DNA from: Fictibacillus phosphorivorans
Lineage (GTDB): Bacteria > Bacillota > Bacilli > Bacillales > Fictibacillaceae
Assembly (NCBI RefSeq): GCF_007673525.1
Contig: NZ_VDZU01000001.1
Span: 1,498,177 to 1,562,176 of the forward strand
Length of the DNA: 64,000 bases
Direction: 5' to 3'
The notes beneath the pieces are model-generated. The model was given only the letters and a program-made list of their open reading frames with translations. It made no database searches and had not been told where the DNA came from. Positions within the stretch are counted from its first letter, which is position 1. Each line of letters opens with the position of its first letter. This document shows positions 1-9,280 of the stretch, piece by piece. The position numbers and the translations under genes are program-made.

Positions 1-1
1 A

Positions 2-2548
2 TTGGTTAAAAAAGAAAAAAAGCATTCTATTAATAAGGAAGAAGAAAAAATTATCGATTTTTACGAAGAACGCTATAAAAGAATCATGGAAACTTATCAA
101 GAATTCGATTGTAAAGTTACAGATGCTTATAAGCGCTATATGGATATAGGGAAGGTTTATTGCATTACTTCCTCTGCAACCCACGCGTTCCTTCCCTATG
201 TTCAAACTGAGCAAGGAGTTAAGGCTCAGATCTTTGCAGGCGTTCAAACTTTTGAAAAGTATTTTGGTGAAAAGCCTAAAGGCTTCTGGCTACCAGAATG
301 TGCATACTCTCCCGGCGTAGATAAAGCGTTAGCTGATGCAGGGATACAGTTTACTTTTGTAGATGAAGAAACTTTACTCCGAAGTAAGCCTGTTCCATCA
401 AAAGGTATTGGAGCACCTGTTTATTCTCCACATGGGGTAGCACTGTTCTCACGAAATCAATGCATCTCAGAAACGATATGGAATTCTTCTGTTGGTTATC
501 CGGGTGATTTTGATTATAGAGAGTTTTATCGAGATGTTGCTTATGAACGGGAGAACGAATATATAAAGAGCTTCATACATCCAGAAGGAATTCGAGTTGA
601 TACAGGTTTAAAGTATTGGCGAATAACTGGGGAAACGGAGAACAAGGACTGGTACCAAAGAGACTGGGCATTAAATAAAGTACAGAATCATGCTAATGAT
701 TTTTGTCATCGTATTAAAGAATATCTACATACCAACGAACAATCTTACCCTCCTCAATTAATAACTGCACCATTTGATGCAGAACTATTTGGACACTGGT
801 GGTTTGAAGGACCAGAATTTTTACTTCAATCCATGAACGTTTCAACTGAACAAAACATCACGTGGATCACACCTCAAGAATTTTTAACAAGACATTATCA
901 AGATTTAGAAACTGTAAGACCATGCTTTTCAACATGGGGACGAAACCAAACAGGCGAAGTATGGCTGAATGAGTCAAACGCTTGGATGTATAGACACCTG
1001 CATCACTGTGAAAGAAAACTTGTTCAACTCGCAGCTCGTCTTTCACATGACGAACCTAACATCGTTATGGAACGTTATGCAGATCAGATGGTTCGCGAAT
1101 GGATGCTTGCCGCTAGTTCTGATTGGGCTTTTATCATTGAAGGCAATAGTGCAACAGAATATGCCAAGTCAAGATTCCAAGAACATATCGAGAGGTTTCA
1201 TGAACTGTATCGATCGATTGAAAATAAGACGTATCAGCTTTCAGAGATAGCAGACTATGAAAACAAATATCCTTTCATGTTAACAACTGGCTTATGGCAC
1301 TTTTTTAAGAGTAAACATGATGAATACGTAGCTTCTCAGTACAATGAACTAAAAGCTAAAGGCAAAAAGAAGATATTAATGCTTTCATGGGAGTTCCCTC
1401 CTATGGTAGTGGGTGGGTTAGCACGGCATGTATTCGATCTTTCAAGAAAATTGGTCGAGCAAGGAACGGAAGTATATGTTATTACATCTTCTGTTCCAGG
1501 ATATCCGGAACATGAAGTGAACAACGGAGTACATGTATACCGAGTTGCTGGTAAACAGCCGAAGTTTGAGTCGTTTTTCCACTGGACTGGAAGCTTGAAT
1601 TTGGCCATTACGGAACAAGCGATGGCATTAGCAAATAAGTTTGATTTTGATTGCATTCATGCTCATGATTGGCTTGTCTCTGTTTCGGCACTAGCCATTA
1701 AGAAAGAATTAAACATTCCGTTGATCACCACAATTCATGCAACAGAACATGGAAGAAACAATGGGATTACATCACCCCTTCAATACGAGATCAATCAGAA
1801 AGAATGGGAACTGATGGATGGATCAGACAGTCTGATCGTATGCAGTGACTATATGAAGAATGAGTTAACCGGGGTCTTTAGTATCCAGGAAGAAAAGATA
1901 ACGATTCTACCAAACGGAATAGATCCAGAACAAATCACATTCCAATCAAGTCCTTCGATAGAAGATAAAAACGATCATAACCTTCTTCTTTTTTCGGTTG
2001 GCAGGCTTGTAAGAGAAAAAGGGTTTCAAACGATCATAGAGGCTGCAGATATTTTAAGGAATTCGGGCAAACACGTCAGGTTTGTGATTGCTGGAAAAGG
2101 TCCTTTAATGGATGAACTAACAGCAATGATCAAACAGAAGAATCTTGAAGAATATGTTCATCTTGCAGGATTCGTTAGCGATGAGGAAAGAAATGAATGG
2201 TTTGCAAAAGCTGATGCTGCTCTATTTCCGAGTCATTATGAACCGTTTGGCATTGTTGCACTAGAAGGGATGGCCGCAGGTAAACTGACAATCGTTTCTG
2301 ATACGGGTGGATTAAGAGAAATTGTTGACCATGAAAGGACAGGGCTAAAAATATACCCTAACGATCCAGAGAGTATTGTGTGGGCTGTAGAATATATCCT
2401 TAGCAATCGTGAGCATTGCTTAGAAATGGCAAAAAGCGGTGAAGAAGTAGCTAGAACCGTTTTCAGTTGGGATTCTATTGCAGAAAAGACTGCAGAACTC
2501 TATAAGACAGAACAAAATAAAACATCAAAAGTGGGAGGTATCGTTTAA
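2..2548 (+). CDS. GH57 branching-enzyme domain fused to GT4 glycosyltransferase (5' truncated)
   Basis: The protein runs off the 5' edge of the window; 848 residues are visible. Residues 1 to about 440 are a GH57-type alpha-glucan branching domain: the nucleophile motif FWLPECAY has Glu99 (visible numbering) and TAPFDAELFGHWW has the second acidic residue at Asp259. The first GH57 motif, normally near the N-terminus, is missing, so the true start is upstream. Residues about 455-840 form a GT4 (GT-B) glycosyltransferase, with the N-terminal glycine-rich loop in FPPMVVGGLARHV and the ExxxxxxxE motif in EPFGIVALEGMAAG. The family context suggests a bifunctional enzyme that elongates and branches an alpha-glucan. 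Its stop overlaps the next start (TAATG), so the genes are translationally coupled. The exact donor and product cannot be read from sequence. Confidence 0.88.
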   Translation: MVKKEKKHSINKEEEKIIDFYEERYKRIMETYQEFDCKVTDAYKRYMDIGKVYCITSSATHAFLPYVQTEQGVKAQIFAGVQTFEKYFGEKPKGFWLPECAYSPGVDKALADAGIQFTFVDEETLLRSKPVPSKGIGAPVYSPHGVALFSRNQCISETIWNSSVGYPGDFDYREFYRDVAYERENEYIKSFIHPEGIRVDTGLKYWRITGETENKDWYQRDWALNKVQNHANDFCHRIKEYLHTNEQSYPPQLITAPFDAELFGHWWFEGPEFLLQSMNVSTEQNITWITPQEFLTRHYQDLETVRPCFSTWGRNQTGEVWLNESNAWMYRHLHHCERKLVQLAARLSHDEPNIVMERYADQMVREWMLAASSDWAFIIEGNSATEYAKSRFQEHIERFHELYRSIENKTYQLSEIADYENKYPFMLTTGLWHFFKSKHDEYVASQYNELKAKGKKKILMLSWEFPPMVVGGLARHVFDLSRKLVEQGTEVYVITSSVPGYPEHEVNNGVHVYRVAGKQPKFESFFHWTGSLNLAITEQAMALANKFDFDCIHAHDWLVSVSALAIKKELNIPLITTIHATEHGRNNGITSPLQYEINQKEWELMDGSDSLIVCSDYMKNELTGVFSIQEEKITILPNGIDPEQITFQSSPSIEDKNDHNLLLFSVGRLVREKGFQTIIEAADILRNSGKHVRFVIAGKGPLMDELTAMIKQKNLEEYVHLAGFVSDEERNEWFAKADAALFPSHYEPFGIVALEGMAAGKLTIVSDTGGLREIVDHERTGLKIYPNDPESIVWAVEYILSNREHCLEMAKSGEEVARTVFSWDSIAEKTAELYKTEQNKTSKVGGIV

Positions 2549-4959
2549 TGAAGGGTGTAATTATGGCTGGTGGAAAAGGAACACGATTAAGACCTCTTAC
2601 ATGCAATATGCCAAAACCAATGGTGCCGATGCTTCATAAACCTGTTATGGAGTATGGTATCGAACTTCTTAAGAAATTTGGTATCACTGATATCGCCGTT
2701 ACCGTTCATTACTTACCAGACGCAATTAAAAACTATTTTGGTGATGGTCGCGACTTTGGTGTTAACCTTCATTATTTTGTTGAAGATTCTCCACTCGGAA
2801 CAGCAGGCTCCATTAAGAATGCTGAGGAATTTTTGGATGAGCGTTTTATTGTGATATCAGGTGATGCATTAACAGATTTCAACCTTGAAAAAGGAATTCA
2901 ATTTCATGAAGATAAAGAGTCTCTAGCAACAATCTTTATGAAACAAGTAGATTCTCCTTTAGAATATGGTGTGATCATGACTAACCAAGAAGGAAAGATC
3001 ATTCGTTTTCTTGAAAAGCCAAGCTGGAATGAAGTCTTTAGTGATACGGTGAACACAGGTATCTATGTACTCGAACCAGAAGTGTTCCAATATATTGAAA
3101 AAGATGTGCCAGTTGATTTTAGTAAAGATTTGTTTCCGCTGCTTATGAAAGAAGATAAAAATTTGTTCGGTTACCAAGCAGAAGGATATTGGTCTGATAT
3201 CGGGAGCCTTCAGCAGTATCGTCAATCGCATTATGATATGTTGAACGGTTTAGTGAATCTACCTTTTGCAGGAGAGGAAAAAGAGCCTGGTGTTTGGATC
3301 GGTGAGAATGTATTTATTGAAGATGGAGCTGTGATTGAAGCACCTGTAAGCATTGCAGATGGGGCAGTTATTCGTAAAGGCTCTCATATTGGCAAGCTAT
3401 CTGTTGTTGGGAAGAATAGTGTAGTAAGCACTGGAAGCTCTTTAAAGAAAACGGTTCTATGGAACGATGTTTTTGTAGGAGATCAGTGTGAATTAAGAGG
3501 GGCAACGATCGCGAACGGTACGAAAGTAGAAAAAGATGCTTCTGTCTTTGAACATGCGGTAGTAGGTAACCATTGTACAATTGGTAGAAACGCGACGTTA
3601 AAGCCAGATGTAAAAATCTGGCCAGAAAAAGAGATCTTCGAAGAAGCTCTTGTTCACACTTCGATCGTATGGGGAAAAAAAGCTACAAAATCTTTGTTTG
3701 GATCTAGAGGCGTCTCTGGAATTGCAAACGTTGAGATCACACCAGATTATATTGCAAGACTTGCATCAGCCTATGGAGCTGTTCTTCCCTATGGGTCACA
3801 GATCATCATCGCAAGTGACTCACATGACTTTTCAGTTATGATTAAACAATCTTTTATTCAAGGACTTCATTCTTCAGGAGTGCATACGCTTGATATTAGT
3901 CCTACTGTCGCACCTGTCGTTCGTTTCTCGATCGAAGAAGAACGTTTAGAAGGCGGTGTCTACGTAAGGTTCTCGAACCCTACGGGAGAAAAACAACTGA
4001 TGATCGAATTCTATGATAACAAAGGACTTCCGATTCATTCTGATCTTGAAAGAAAGATTGAGAATGCCTATTGGCAGGAAGATTATAGACGTGCTTCATT
4101 TGATCGAATCGGAAAAGGTGCTGTTCAAGCGAACAAACATGAAGATTACATTTCTGCTCTACTAGAAGAAATTCAAGAAAAAGGGATTCAAGAAGCTAAG
4201 TTCAGAGTAGTGGTAAATTACAATCACCAGCCGTACCTTAACTTTATTCCTAATCTATATAATCGATTGAACTGTGAGATCCTAACCGCTCCATATCAGA
4301 CGAAGCCAGAGGAAATGGCATCTTTTGTGAGAGTTACAAATGCCAATATTGGTGTATTGATCGGAGAAGCGGGTGAAACGTTGCGCCTCATTACAGAAAC
4401 AGGTGAAGTGTTGGATGAAGAGACTATGCTTGCTCTCTACGTTTTCACAGCATTTTCACAAGGTAAGCAAAAGGAGATGGCTATCCCTGTATATGGATCA
4501 TCTGCTTTAGATTCCATTGCTGAACGTTTAAAAGGAAAGCTGATACGGACGAAAGCTAACCCGCGTTCAATCATGGAAGTAGGGGATGGGGTCCTTAATT
4601 ATCAATACGACGCTCAATACGCATTTGTTCATATCTTAGAGATCATGGCGATGCAGAAGATCACACTATCTGAACTCGTCAAAATGCTTCCTGACGTGCA
4701 TATGTTAAGAGAATATGTACCTTGCCCAAAAGATAAGAAAGGCCGAGTAATGCGCAGACTGATGGAGGATATCCGTGACAACAATGTAGAATTGCTTGAT
4801 GGGATTAAAGTTTTTCATCCTGAAGGAGGATGGACACTTATCCTTCCAGATGTAGAACAGCCTGTTTTTACCGTGTACTCACAGAATACAGATCCAGAAC
4901 AAGCGAAACAAGCAGCATCACAATACATTGAAAAAATTCAGTTATATCAGCAGGTGTAA
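2548..4959 (+). CDS. Sugar-1-phosphate nucleotidyltransferase fused to degenerate phosphohexomutase domain
   Basis: 803 residues. Residues 1-235 are an NTP-transferase domain with the signature GVIMAGGKGTRLRPLT and PKPMVP. Residues about 245-355 are left-handed beta-helix hexapeptide repeats. Residues about 375-803 have the fold of phosphoglucomutase/phosphomannomutase. Family members are usually annotated as mannose-1-phosphate guanylyltransferase, but the nucleotide and sugar are not certain. The mutase half has lost its catalytic signatures: the phosphoserine loop reads RFSNPTGE (residues 474-481) instead of TASHNP, the metal loop reads GEAGETLR (606-613) instead of a DxDxDR motif, and the C-terminal phosphate loop has LPDVEQP instead of a RPSGTEP-like motif. 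It is probably a non-catalytic mutase domain. It sits between the GH57-GT4 and GH15 genes, which suggests supply of an activated sugar for the same glucan. Confidence 0.85.
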   Translation: MKGVIMAGGKGTRLRPLTCNMPKPMVPMLHKPVMEYGIELLKKFGITDIAVTVHYLPDAIKNYFGDGRDFGVNLHYFVEDSPLGTAGSIKNAEEFLDERFIVISGDALTDFNLEKGIQFHEDKESLATIFMKQVDSPLEYGVIMTNQEGKIIRFLEKPSWNEVFSDTVNTGIYVLEPEVFQYIEKDVPVDFSKDLFPLLMKEDKNLFGYQAEGYWSDIGSLQQYRQSHYDMLNGLVNLPFAGEEKEPGVWIGENVFIEDGAVIEAPVSIADGAVIRKGSHIGKLSVVGKNSVVSTGSSLKKTVLWNDVFVGDQCELRGATIANGTKVEKDASVFEHAVVGNHCTIGRNATLKPDVKIWPEKEIFEEALVHTSIVWGKKATKSLFGSRGVSGIANVEITPDYIARLASAYGAVLPYGSQIIIASDSHDFSVMIKQSFIQGLHSSGVHTLDISPTVAPVVRFSIEEERLEGGVYVRFSNPTGEKQLMIEFYDNKGLPIHSDLERKIENAYWQEDYRRASFDRIGKGAVQANKHEDYISALLEEIQEKGIQEAKFRVVVNYNHQPYLNFIPNLYNRLNCEILTAPYQTKPEEMASFVRVTNANIGVLIGEAGETLRLITETGEVLDEETMLALYVFTAFSQGKQKEMAIPVYGSSALDSIAERLKGKLIRTKANPRSIMEVGDGVLNYQYDAQYAFVHILEIMAMQKITLSELVKMLPDVHMLREYVPCPKDKKGRVMRRLMEDIRDNNVELLDGIKVFHPEGGWTLILPDVEQPVFTVYSQNTDPEQAKQAASQYIEKIQLYQQV

Positions 4960-4962
4960 CAG

Positions 4963-6945
4963 ATGCCAAGACATTTGGTTTTAGGAAACGGAAAATTATT
5001 GATCAATTTAGATGAATATTTGCAGATCAGAGACATCTATTTTCCTTACGTCGGTCAGCAAAATCATGTCCAGGGGCATGTTAACCGTCTAGGAGCCAGT
5101 ATCAATGGCTCCTTTTCTTGGCTTTCTTCAAAAGAATGGGTGATCGAACCAGGTTATCATTTAGATTCACTCGTTACCCTCTCATACGCCAAAAACGTAA
5201 AGGAAGGCATAACGCTTAAGATTGAAGACGCCGTTCATCAAAGAGAAAATATGTTTATGCGAAGAATCACCGTATTAAACGAATCACATGAAGAAAAAAG
5301 GATCAAACTGTTCTTTCACCAAGATCTTTCGATATATGAGAATGAAGTAGGAGACACAGCCTACTTTGATCCTGAAAAATCTGTGATCATCCATTATAAG
5401 AAAAATCGTTACTTTCTTTTTGCAGCTTCATTCGATCAAAAAGGGATCGACCAGTACACAACAGGGGTGAAACGTTTTTTAAGTGCAGAAGGAACATGGA
5501 GAGATGCGGAAGATGGTCATCTTCATGTGAACCCTATCGCGCAAGGATCTGTGGATAGCACTTTCTCTGTGCAAGGTATCGTTCCGCCACATGGAAAAGG
5601 AGACGTAAACTATGCTTTAACCGTTGGGAAAAGTAGAGAAGAAGTATTTTCTCTCTACGATTATCTCATGGAGATCGGTCCATCGTTAACACTAGATAAG
5701 ATCGATGTTTACTGGAGGAGATGGGTAAACAAAACAAAGATCAATCCATGCAACCTTTCTGATGAACTTCTTGATCTGTATAACAGAAGTTTACTCATCA
5801 TTCGTACACAGACCAATGAGAACGGTTATATCATAGCGGCTAATGATTCTGATATTCAGCACTATAATCGAGACCATTACAGTTATATGTGGCCGAGGGA
5901 TGGGGCGTTAATCGCTGCTGCTGTTGCAAAAGCAGGCTTTCATGGAATGGTGAAGAACTTCTATCGAAGATGTGCGGATGTTTTAACAAAAGAAGGATAC
6001 CTTCATCATAAGTATAACCCCGATGGTTCGATCGGATCATCGTGGCATCCAATGATCGATAAAGAAGGATCAAGTCAGCTGCCGATCCAGGAGGATGAAA
6101 CTGCACTCGTACTTTGGGCGTTTTGGGAACATTATAAAGAAACAGGAGATATTGAGTTTGCTCAATCTCTCTATCGGTCATTAGTTCGTCCGAGTGCAAG
6201 ATTCTTGCTTCAATATATGCAAGAAGAACTAGACCTGCCGTTACCTTCTTATGATCTATGGGAAGAAAGAAGAGGAATCTTTACTTTTACAACAAGCTCT
6301 GTGTATGGTGGTCTAATGGCCGCATACTCATTCGCGACGCTCTTTGGTGAGGATGACCGAGCAGAGAGGTATAAGAAGGGTGCAGACCGAATAAAAGCAG
6401 GAATGGAAAAGCATTTGTATGATGAAGATTCAGGAAGATTCTTAAGAGGTATCTATCTGTTGGATGATAACGCTTATAAGAAAGATTTCACGATGGAATC
6501 CAGCATGTATGCTCTCTTCGCGTTCGGCGTATATCCTGCCGATGATGAACGGATTGTCCGGACGATGCAGCAGATGAATGAAGAGTTGAGCATTAAATCG
6601 GGTGTAGGCGGGATTGCGAGATATACAAATGACTATTATTTTCAGCAAACGCATGACATGACAAGAGCTCCTGGGAACCCTTGGTTGATTTGCACGTTAT
6701 GGCTTGCGAAATGGTATGTTCAATGTGCAAAATCACTTCAAGATCTAGAGCGTCCACATGAAATTTTACGCTGGGTTCACGAGCATAGCTTTTCTACAGG
6801 TGTCTTACCTGAGCAGCTTCATCCGTTTACAGGAGAAGCTTTATCGGTTGCCCCTCTCACTTGGTCACATGCTACTTTTATTGATGTTCTAAAAGAATAT
6901 ACAAAAGTCTATGAGAAACTTTCGCAAAACTCACTTGCTCGTTAG
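4963..6945 (+). CDS. GH15 family glucoamylase-like glycoside hydrolase
   Basis: 660 residues. The N-terminal part (about 1-260) is a beta-sandwich-like domain as in bacterial glucoamylases. The C-terminal part is an (alpha/alpha)6 barrel with the GH15 landmarks HYNRDHYSYMWPRDG (near 300), DLWEERRG with the probable general acid at Glu434 or Glu435, and APGNPWLICTLWLAKWY near the C-terminus. There is no signal peptide, so it should be cytoplasmic. That fits trimming or degradation of an intracellular alpha-glucan made by the two upstream genes, 3 bp away. Trehalase-like or glucodextranase-like specificities also occur in GH15 and cannot be excluded. Confidence 0.87.
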   Translation: MPRHLVLGNGKLLINLDEYLQIRDIYFPYVGQQNHVQGHVNRLGASINGSFSWLSSKEWVIEPGYHLDSLVTLSYAKNVKEGITLKIEDAVHQRENMFMRRITVLNESHEEKRIKLFFHQDLSIYENEVGDTAYFDPEKSVIIHYKKNRYFLFAASFDQKGIDQYTTGVKRFLSAEGTWRDAEDGHLHVNPIAQGSVDSTFSVQGIVPPHGKGDVNYALTVGKSREEVFSLYDYLMEIGPSLTLDKIDVYWRRWVNKTKINPCNLSDELLDLYNRSLLIIRTQTNENGYIIAANDSDIQHYNRDHYSYMWPRDGALIAAAVAKAGFHGMVKNFYRRCADVLTKEGYLHHKYNPDGSIGSSWHPMIDKEGSSQLPIQEDETALVLWAFWEHYKETGDIEFAQSLYRSLVRPSARFLLQYMQEELDLPLPSYDLWEERRGIFTFTTSSVYGGLMAAYSFATLFGEDDRAERYKKGADRIKAGMEKHLYDEDSGRFLRGIYLLDDNAYKKDFTMESSMYALFAFGVYPADDERIVRTMQQMNEELSIKSGVGGIARYTNDYYFQQTHDMTRAPGNPWLICTLWLAKWYVQCAKSLQDLERPHEILRWVHEHSFSTGVLPEQLHPFTGEALSVAPLTWSHATFIDVLKEYTKVYEKLSQNSLAR

Positions 6946-6953
6946 AAAAGAAT

Positions 6954-6981
6954 TTGTTATCATGTTATGGTATGGTTTAAT
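6954..6981 (+). promoter_or_regulatory. Candidate sigma-A promoter for rpmG
   Basis: TTGTTA at 6954-6959, a 16-bp spacer and TTTAAT at 6976-6981 with an extended -10 TGG. Transcription would start near 6988, giving a leader of about 57 nt before rpmG. An inverted repeat (TTATCATG at 6957-6964 and CATGATAA at 7004-7011) brackets the promoter. Confidence 0.45.
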
Positions 6982-7044
6982 AGAGAATATGACTGTTAGT
7001 AACCATGATAATGTACTTTGGTAAAGATGTGGAGGGAAACAACA

Positions 7045-7194
7045 ATGCGTGTAAACATTACTTTAGCTTGTACTGAAACTGGTGATCGTAACTACATCAC
7101 TACAAAAAACAAGCGTACGAATCCAGACCGTTTAGAGCTTAAAAAATACAGCCCGCGTTTAAAGAAATACACAGTTCACCGTGAAACTAAGTAA
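7045..7194 (+). CDS. rpmG: 50S ribosomal protein L33, cysteine-free form
   Basis: 49 residues, the usual size, beginning [17 protein letters not shown]. The ribosome-binding site is GGAGGGAAAC. L33 is a small protein of the large ribosomal subunit. Zinc-ribbon forms carry two CxxC pairs; here the sequence reads ACTETG and [10 protein letters not shown], with a single Cys, so it is a C-minus (zinc-independent) form. C-minus paralogues in bacteria are often repressed by Zur when zinc is plentiful, but no convincing Zur box is visible upstream. The gene has its own promoter and terminator, so it is monocistronic. The link to the downstream yqgN is as I recall for B. subtilis rpmGA. Confidence 0.96.
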   Translation: MRVNITLACTETGDRNYITTKNKRTNPDRLELKKYSPRLKKYTVHRETK

Positions 7195-7208
7195 TTTCAC
7201 TTAGAAGC

Positions 7209-7246
7209 GCCTGAGACCCATGCAAATGAGGGATCAGGCGTTTTTT
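7209..7246 (+). terminator. Rho-independent terminator after rpmG
   Basis: The stem CGCCTGA (7209-7215) pairs with TCAGGCG (7234-7240), with further internal pairing of GACCC/GGGAT, followed by TTTTTT. Confidence 0.85.
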
Positions 7247-7302
7247 CATGCAATCGGAACCATGATATGATAAATAGATCACGTTATAGAGGTGTTTAAT
7301 TC

Positions 7303-7860
7303 ATGGATAAAATACAATGGCGAAAAGAGTTGAAGAAAGTACTGCTCTCAATGGGAAAAGAAGAAAGGAAATCAAAAAGTAAAGCGGTTTCTAATCTCTT
7401 ATTTCAAACAGACGAATGGAAAACAGCTGATTGTTTTGGGATTACAGTCTCGCGAGGATTTGAGCTTGATACCTCTTACATCATAGATCAAGCATGGAGG
7501 GAAGGAAAGACCGTCGCTGTGCCAAAGTGCTACTCTAAACATAAACAGATGGAGTTCAGAAAAATTCGTTCGTTTGAAGAATTAGAAAATGTATACATGG
7601 ATCTTTATGAACCTAAGTTAGAAGTAACTTCTAGCATAGAGGCATCTCAAATGAATATGATCATCGTTCCAGGTCTTGTGTTTGATCGTGAAGGATACAG
7701 AATCGGTTATGGAGGTGGGTACTTTGATCGTTACTTACAAACTTATACTGGATCAAAACTTTCACTTGCTTATACATTGCAGACAACGACATCTGTTCCA
7801 CATGAAAACTATGATATTCCAGTAGAAAAAATTATTACAGAAGATGGTCGGTTTAAGTAG
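7303..7860 (+). CDS. yqgN: 5-formyltetrahydrofolate cyclo-ligase (YqgN)
   Basis: 185 residues. It converts 5-formyl-THF to 5,10-methenyl-THF using ATP and so salvages the inhibitory 5-formyl form. Family features are the N-terminal basic helix, with KSKAV in the RS.K. region, and the C-terminal signature PGLVFDREGYRIGYGGGYFDRYL (about residues 125-147), which holds the nucleotide and metal site. Start ATG follows GAGGTG. It lies directly after rpmG and abuts the next gene. It is functionally tied to folD and the gcv operon elsewhere in the window. Confidence 0.93.
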   Translation: MDKIQWRKELKKVLLSMGKEERKSKSKAVSNLLFQTDEWKTADCFGITVSRGFELDTSYIIDQAWREGKTVAVPKCYSKHKQMEFRKIRSFEELENVYMDLYEPKLEVTSSIEASQMNMIIVPGLVFDREGYRIGYGGGYFDRYLQTYTGSKLSLAYTLQTTTSVPHENYDIPVEKIITEDGRFK

Positions 7861-8646
7861 ATGATCTTCTTACTAGTGAGTATCGCTCTTCTTTCCGCAA
7901 TGTCAGCTTTATTCAAGTGGCTGACGATCGCAGGAAGTGTAACAGCGTTTATATTGGGAGTAATCATATATATAGCATTCGGTTGGCAGGGTTTGATCAT
8001 ACTTGGTCTGTTTTTCATAACTTCTACCCTGTTGACAAAATGGAAGAAAGACAAAAAGCAGGATCAAGACGCATTGCAAACCGAAGACAAAAAAGGAAGG
8101 TCTGCTTGGCAAGTGCTTGCCAATGGTGGGGCAGCGCTGCTAACAGCAATAGGTCACTTGATACTTTCAGATCCTGTTTGGCTTATCGTGTTTGCGGCTA
8201 CCTTCGCGACAGCTACTGCAGATACATGGGCTTCAGAGATCGGTGTCCTTTCAAAGCGAAGACCTTTTCATATTAAAGAATGGAAGAAGGTTGAACCTGG
8301 TTTATCAGGTGCAGTATCAAGTCTAGGAACAATGGCAGCAGCGACAGGAGCATTATTAATAGGCTTTAGTTTTTATTTTCTATATGACACCACGATTACC
8401 ATTCTGCTGTGTATTGCGATTTCTGGATTTTTAGGGAACGTCGCAGATACCCTTTTTGGGGCTTGGTTTGAACAAAAGTACGTTTGTTCCGTTTGTAAAA
8501 GAGAAACCGAAAGCCACGTTCATTGTGGTGCCAAGACGGTAAAAGTATTTGGGTATGCCTATTTTACAAATAATCTTGTAAATTTTTCATCGACGATTAT
8601 TGGAGGTCTGATAGCGGGTGGTTTATACATATGGATCATAAGTTGA
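7861..8646 (+). CDS. DUF92/TMEM19 family integral membrane protein
   Basis: 261 residues with about six predicted membrane segments, for example residues 1-20, 22-42, 44-58 and several from 85 to the C-terminus. The motif FAATFATATADTWASEIGVLSKRRP (about 110-134) is typical of DUF92, and a Cys pair CSVCKRETESHVHCG lies at about 213-227. Some plant and archaeal relatives are tied to lipid or phytyl phosphate kinase activity, but no function is assigned here. The start codon directly follows the yqgN stop, and the 3' end overlaps mobA by 16 nt, so the three form an operon. Confidence 0.8.
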   Translation: MIFLLVSIALLSAMSALFKWLTIAGSVTAFILGVIIYIAFGWQGLIILGLFFITSTLLTKWKKDKKQDQDALQTEDKKGRSAWQVLANGGAALLTAIGHLILSDPVWLIVFAATFATATADTWASEIGVLSKRRPFHIKEWKKVEPGLSGAVSSLGTMAAATGALLIGFSFYFLYDTTITILLCIAISGFLGNVADTLFGAWFEQKYVCSVCKRETESHVHCGAKTVKVFGYAYFTNNLVNFSSTIIGGLIAGGLYIWIIS

Positions 8647-9236
8647 AGGTGATCGGTGTTGTACTTGCAGGTGGGGAGTCAAGAAGGTTTGGAAGTCCGA
8701 AATTGTTCGCTGAATGGGGCGATGCTACTTTTTTTGATAAAGCTCTAAATACGATCACTCCATATTCAGATGAACTTGTAGCTGTCGTTCGCAAAGAATG
8801 CATAGAGATTTTAGAGCGAAAGCATTCTCATGCTGTTGAGATAATTTCCGATGTTGAATCTTTTAAAGGTAAAGGTCCTCTAGCAGGAATATACAGTGCC
8901 ATGATGAGAAAAAAGGGAGATTATTATTTGATCACGCCATGTGATATGCCTAGAATGAGCAGCGATATGTATAAAAAATGGTTGGAATCGGCTTTTAAGC
9001 ATCCGATGTATGATTGCATCATCCCGGTTTTAAACGGAAAAATATATCCACTTAACGGTGTATACAAGAGATCATGTCTTCATGAAATGAAAGAGAATTT
9101 AATGAAGGATAACTTAAGAGTTTTATCCTTATTGAGCCGTAAAAATACGAAATACATAGAAGTACGAAAAGAAGAGGCTCACTTTTTCGAAAATGTGAAT
9201 ACAAAAGAGGATCTTTTAAATCTACGAGACGAATAA
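8631..9236 (+). CDS. mobA: Molybdenum cofactor guanylyltransferase
   Basis: 201 residues. It transfers GMP from GTP to molybdopterin to make the guanine dinucleotide cofactor. The N-terminal nucleotidyltransferase signature is VLAGGESRRFGSPK (residues 11-24), followed by GKGPLAGIYSAM (about 82-93) and TPCDMPRMS with the metal-binding Asp (about 103-111). No other moa/moe/mob genes are in the window, so its pathway partners must be elsewhere. It overlaps the DUF92 gene and lies upstream of a small membrane protein gene. Confidence 0.87.
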   Translation: MDHKLKVIGVVLAGGESRRFGSPKLFAEWGDATFFDKALNTITPYSDELVAVVRKECIEILERKHSHAVEIISDVESFKGKGPLAGIYSAMMRKKGDYYLITPCDMPRMSSDMYKKWLESAFKHPMYDCIIPVLNGKIYPLNGVYKRSCLHEMKENLMKDNLRVLSLLSRKNTKYIEVRKEEAHFFENVNTKEDLLNLRDE

Positions 9237-9280
9237 AAATCGCATTCCAAACAGAAAGTAGTAGCAAGGAGGTTTTTTAC

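Noticed and set aside
6946..7044. Zur box for rpmG
   Set aside because: No sequence close to the AAATCGTAAT-N-ATTACGATTT pattern was found.
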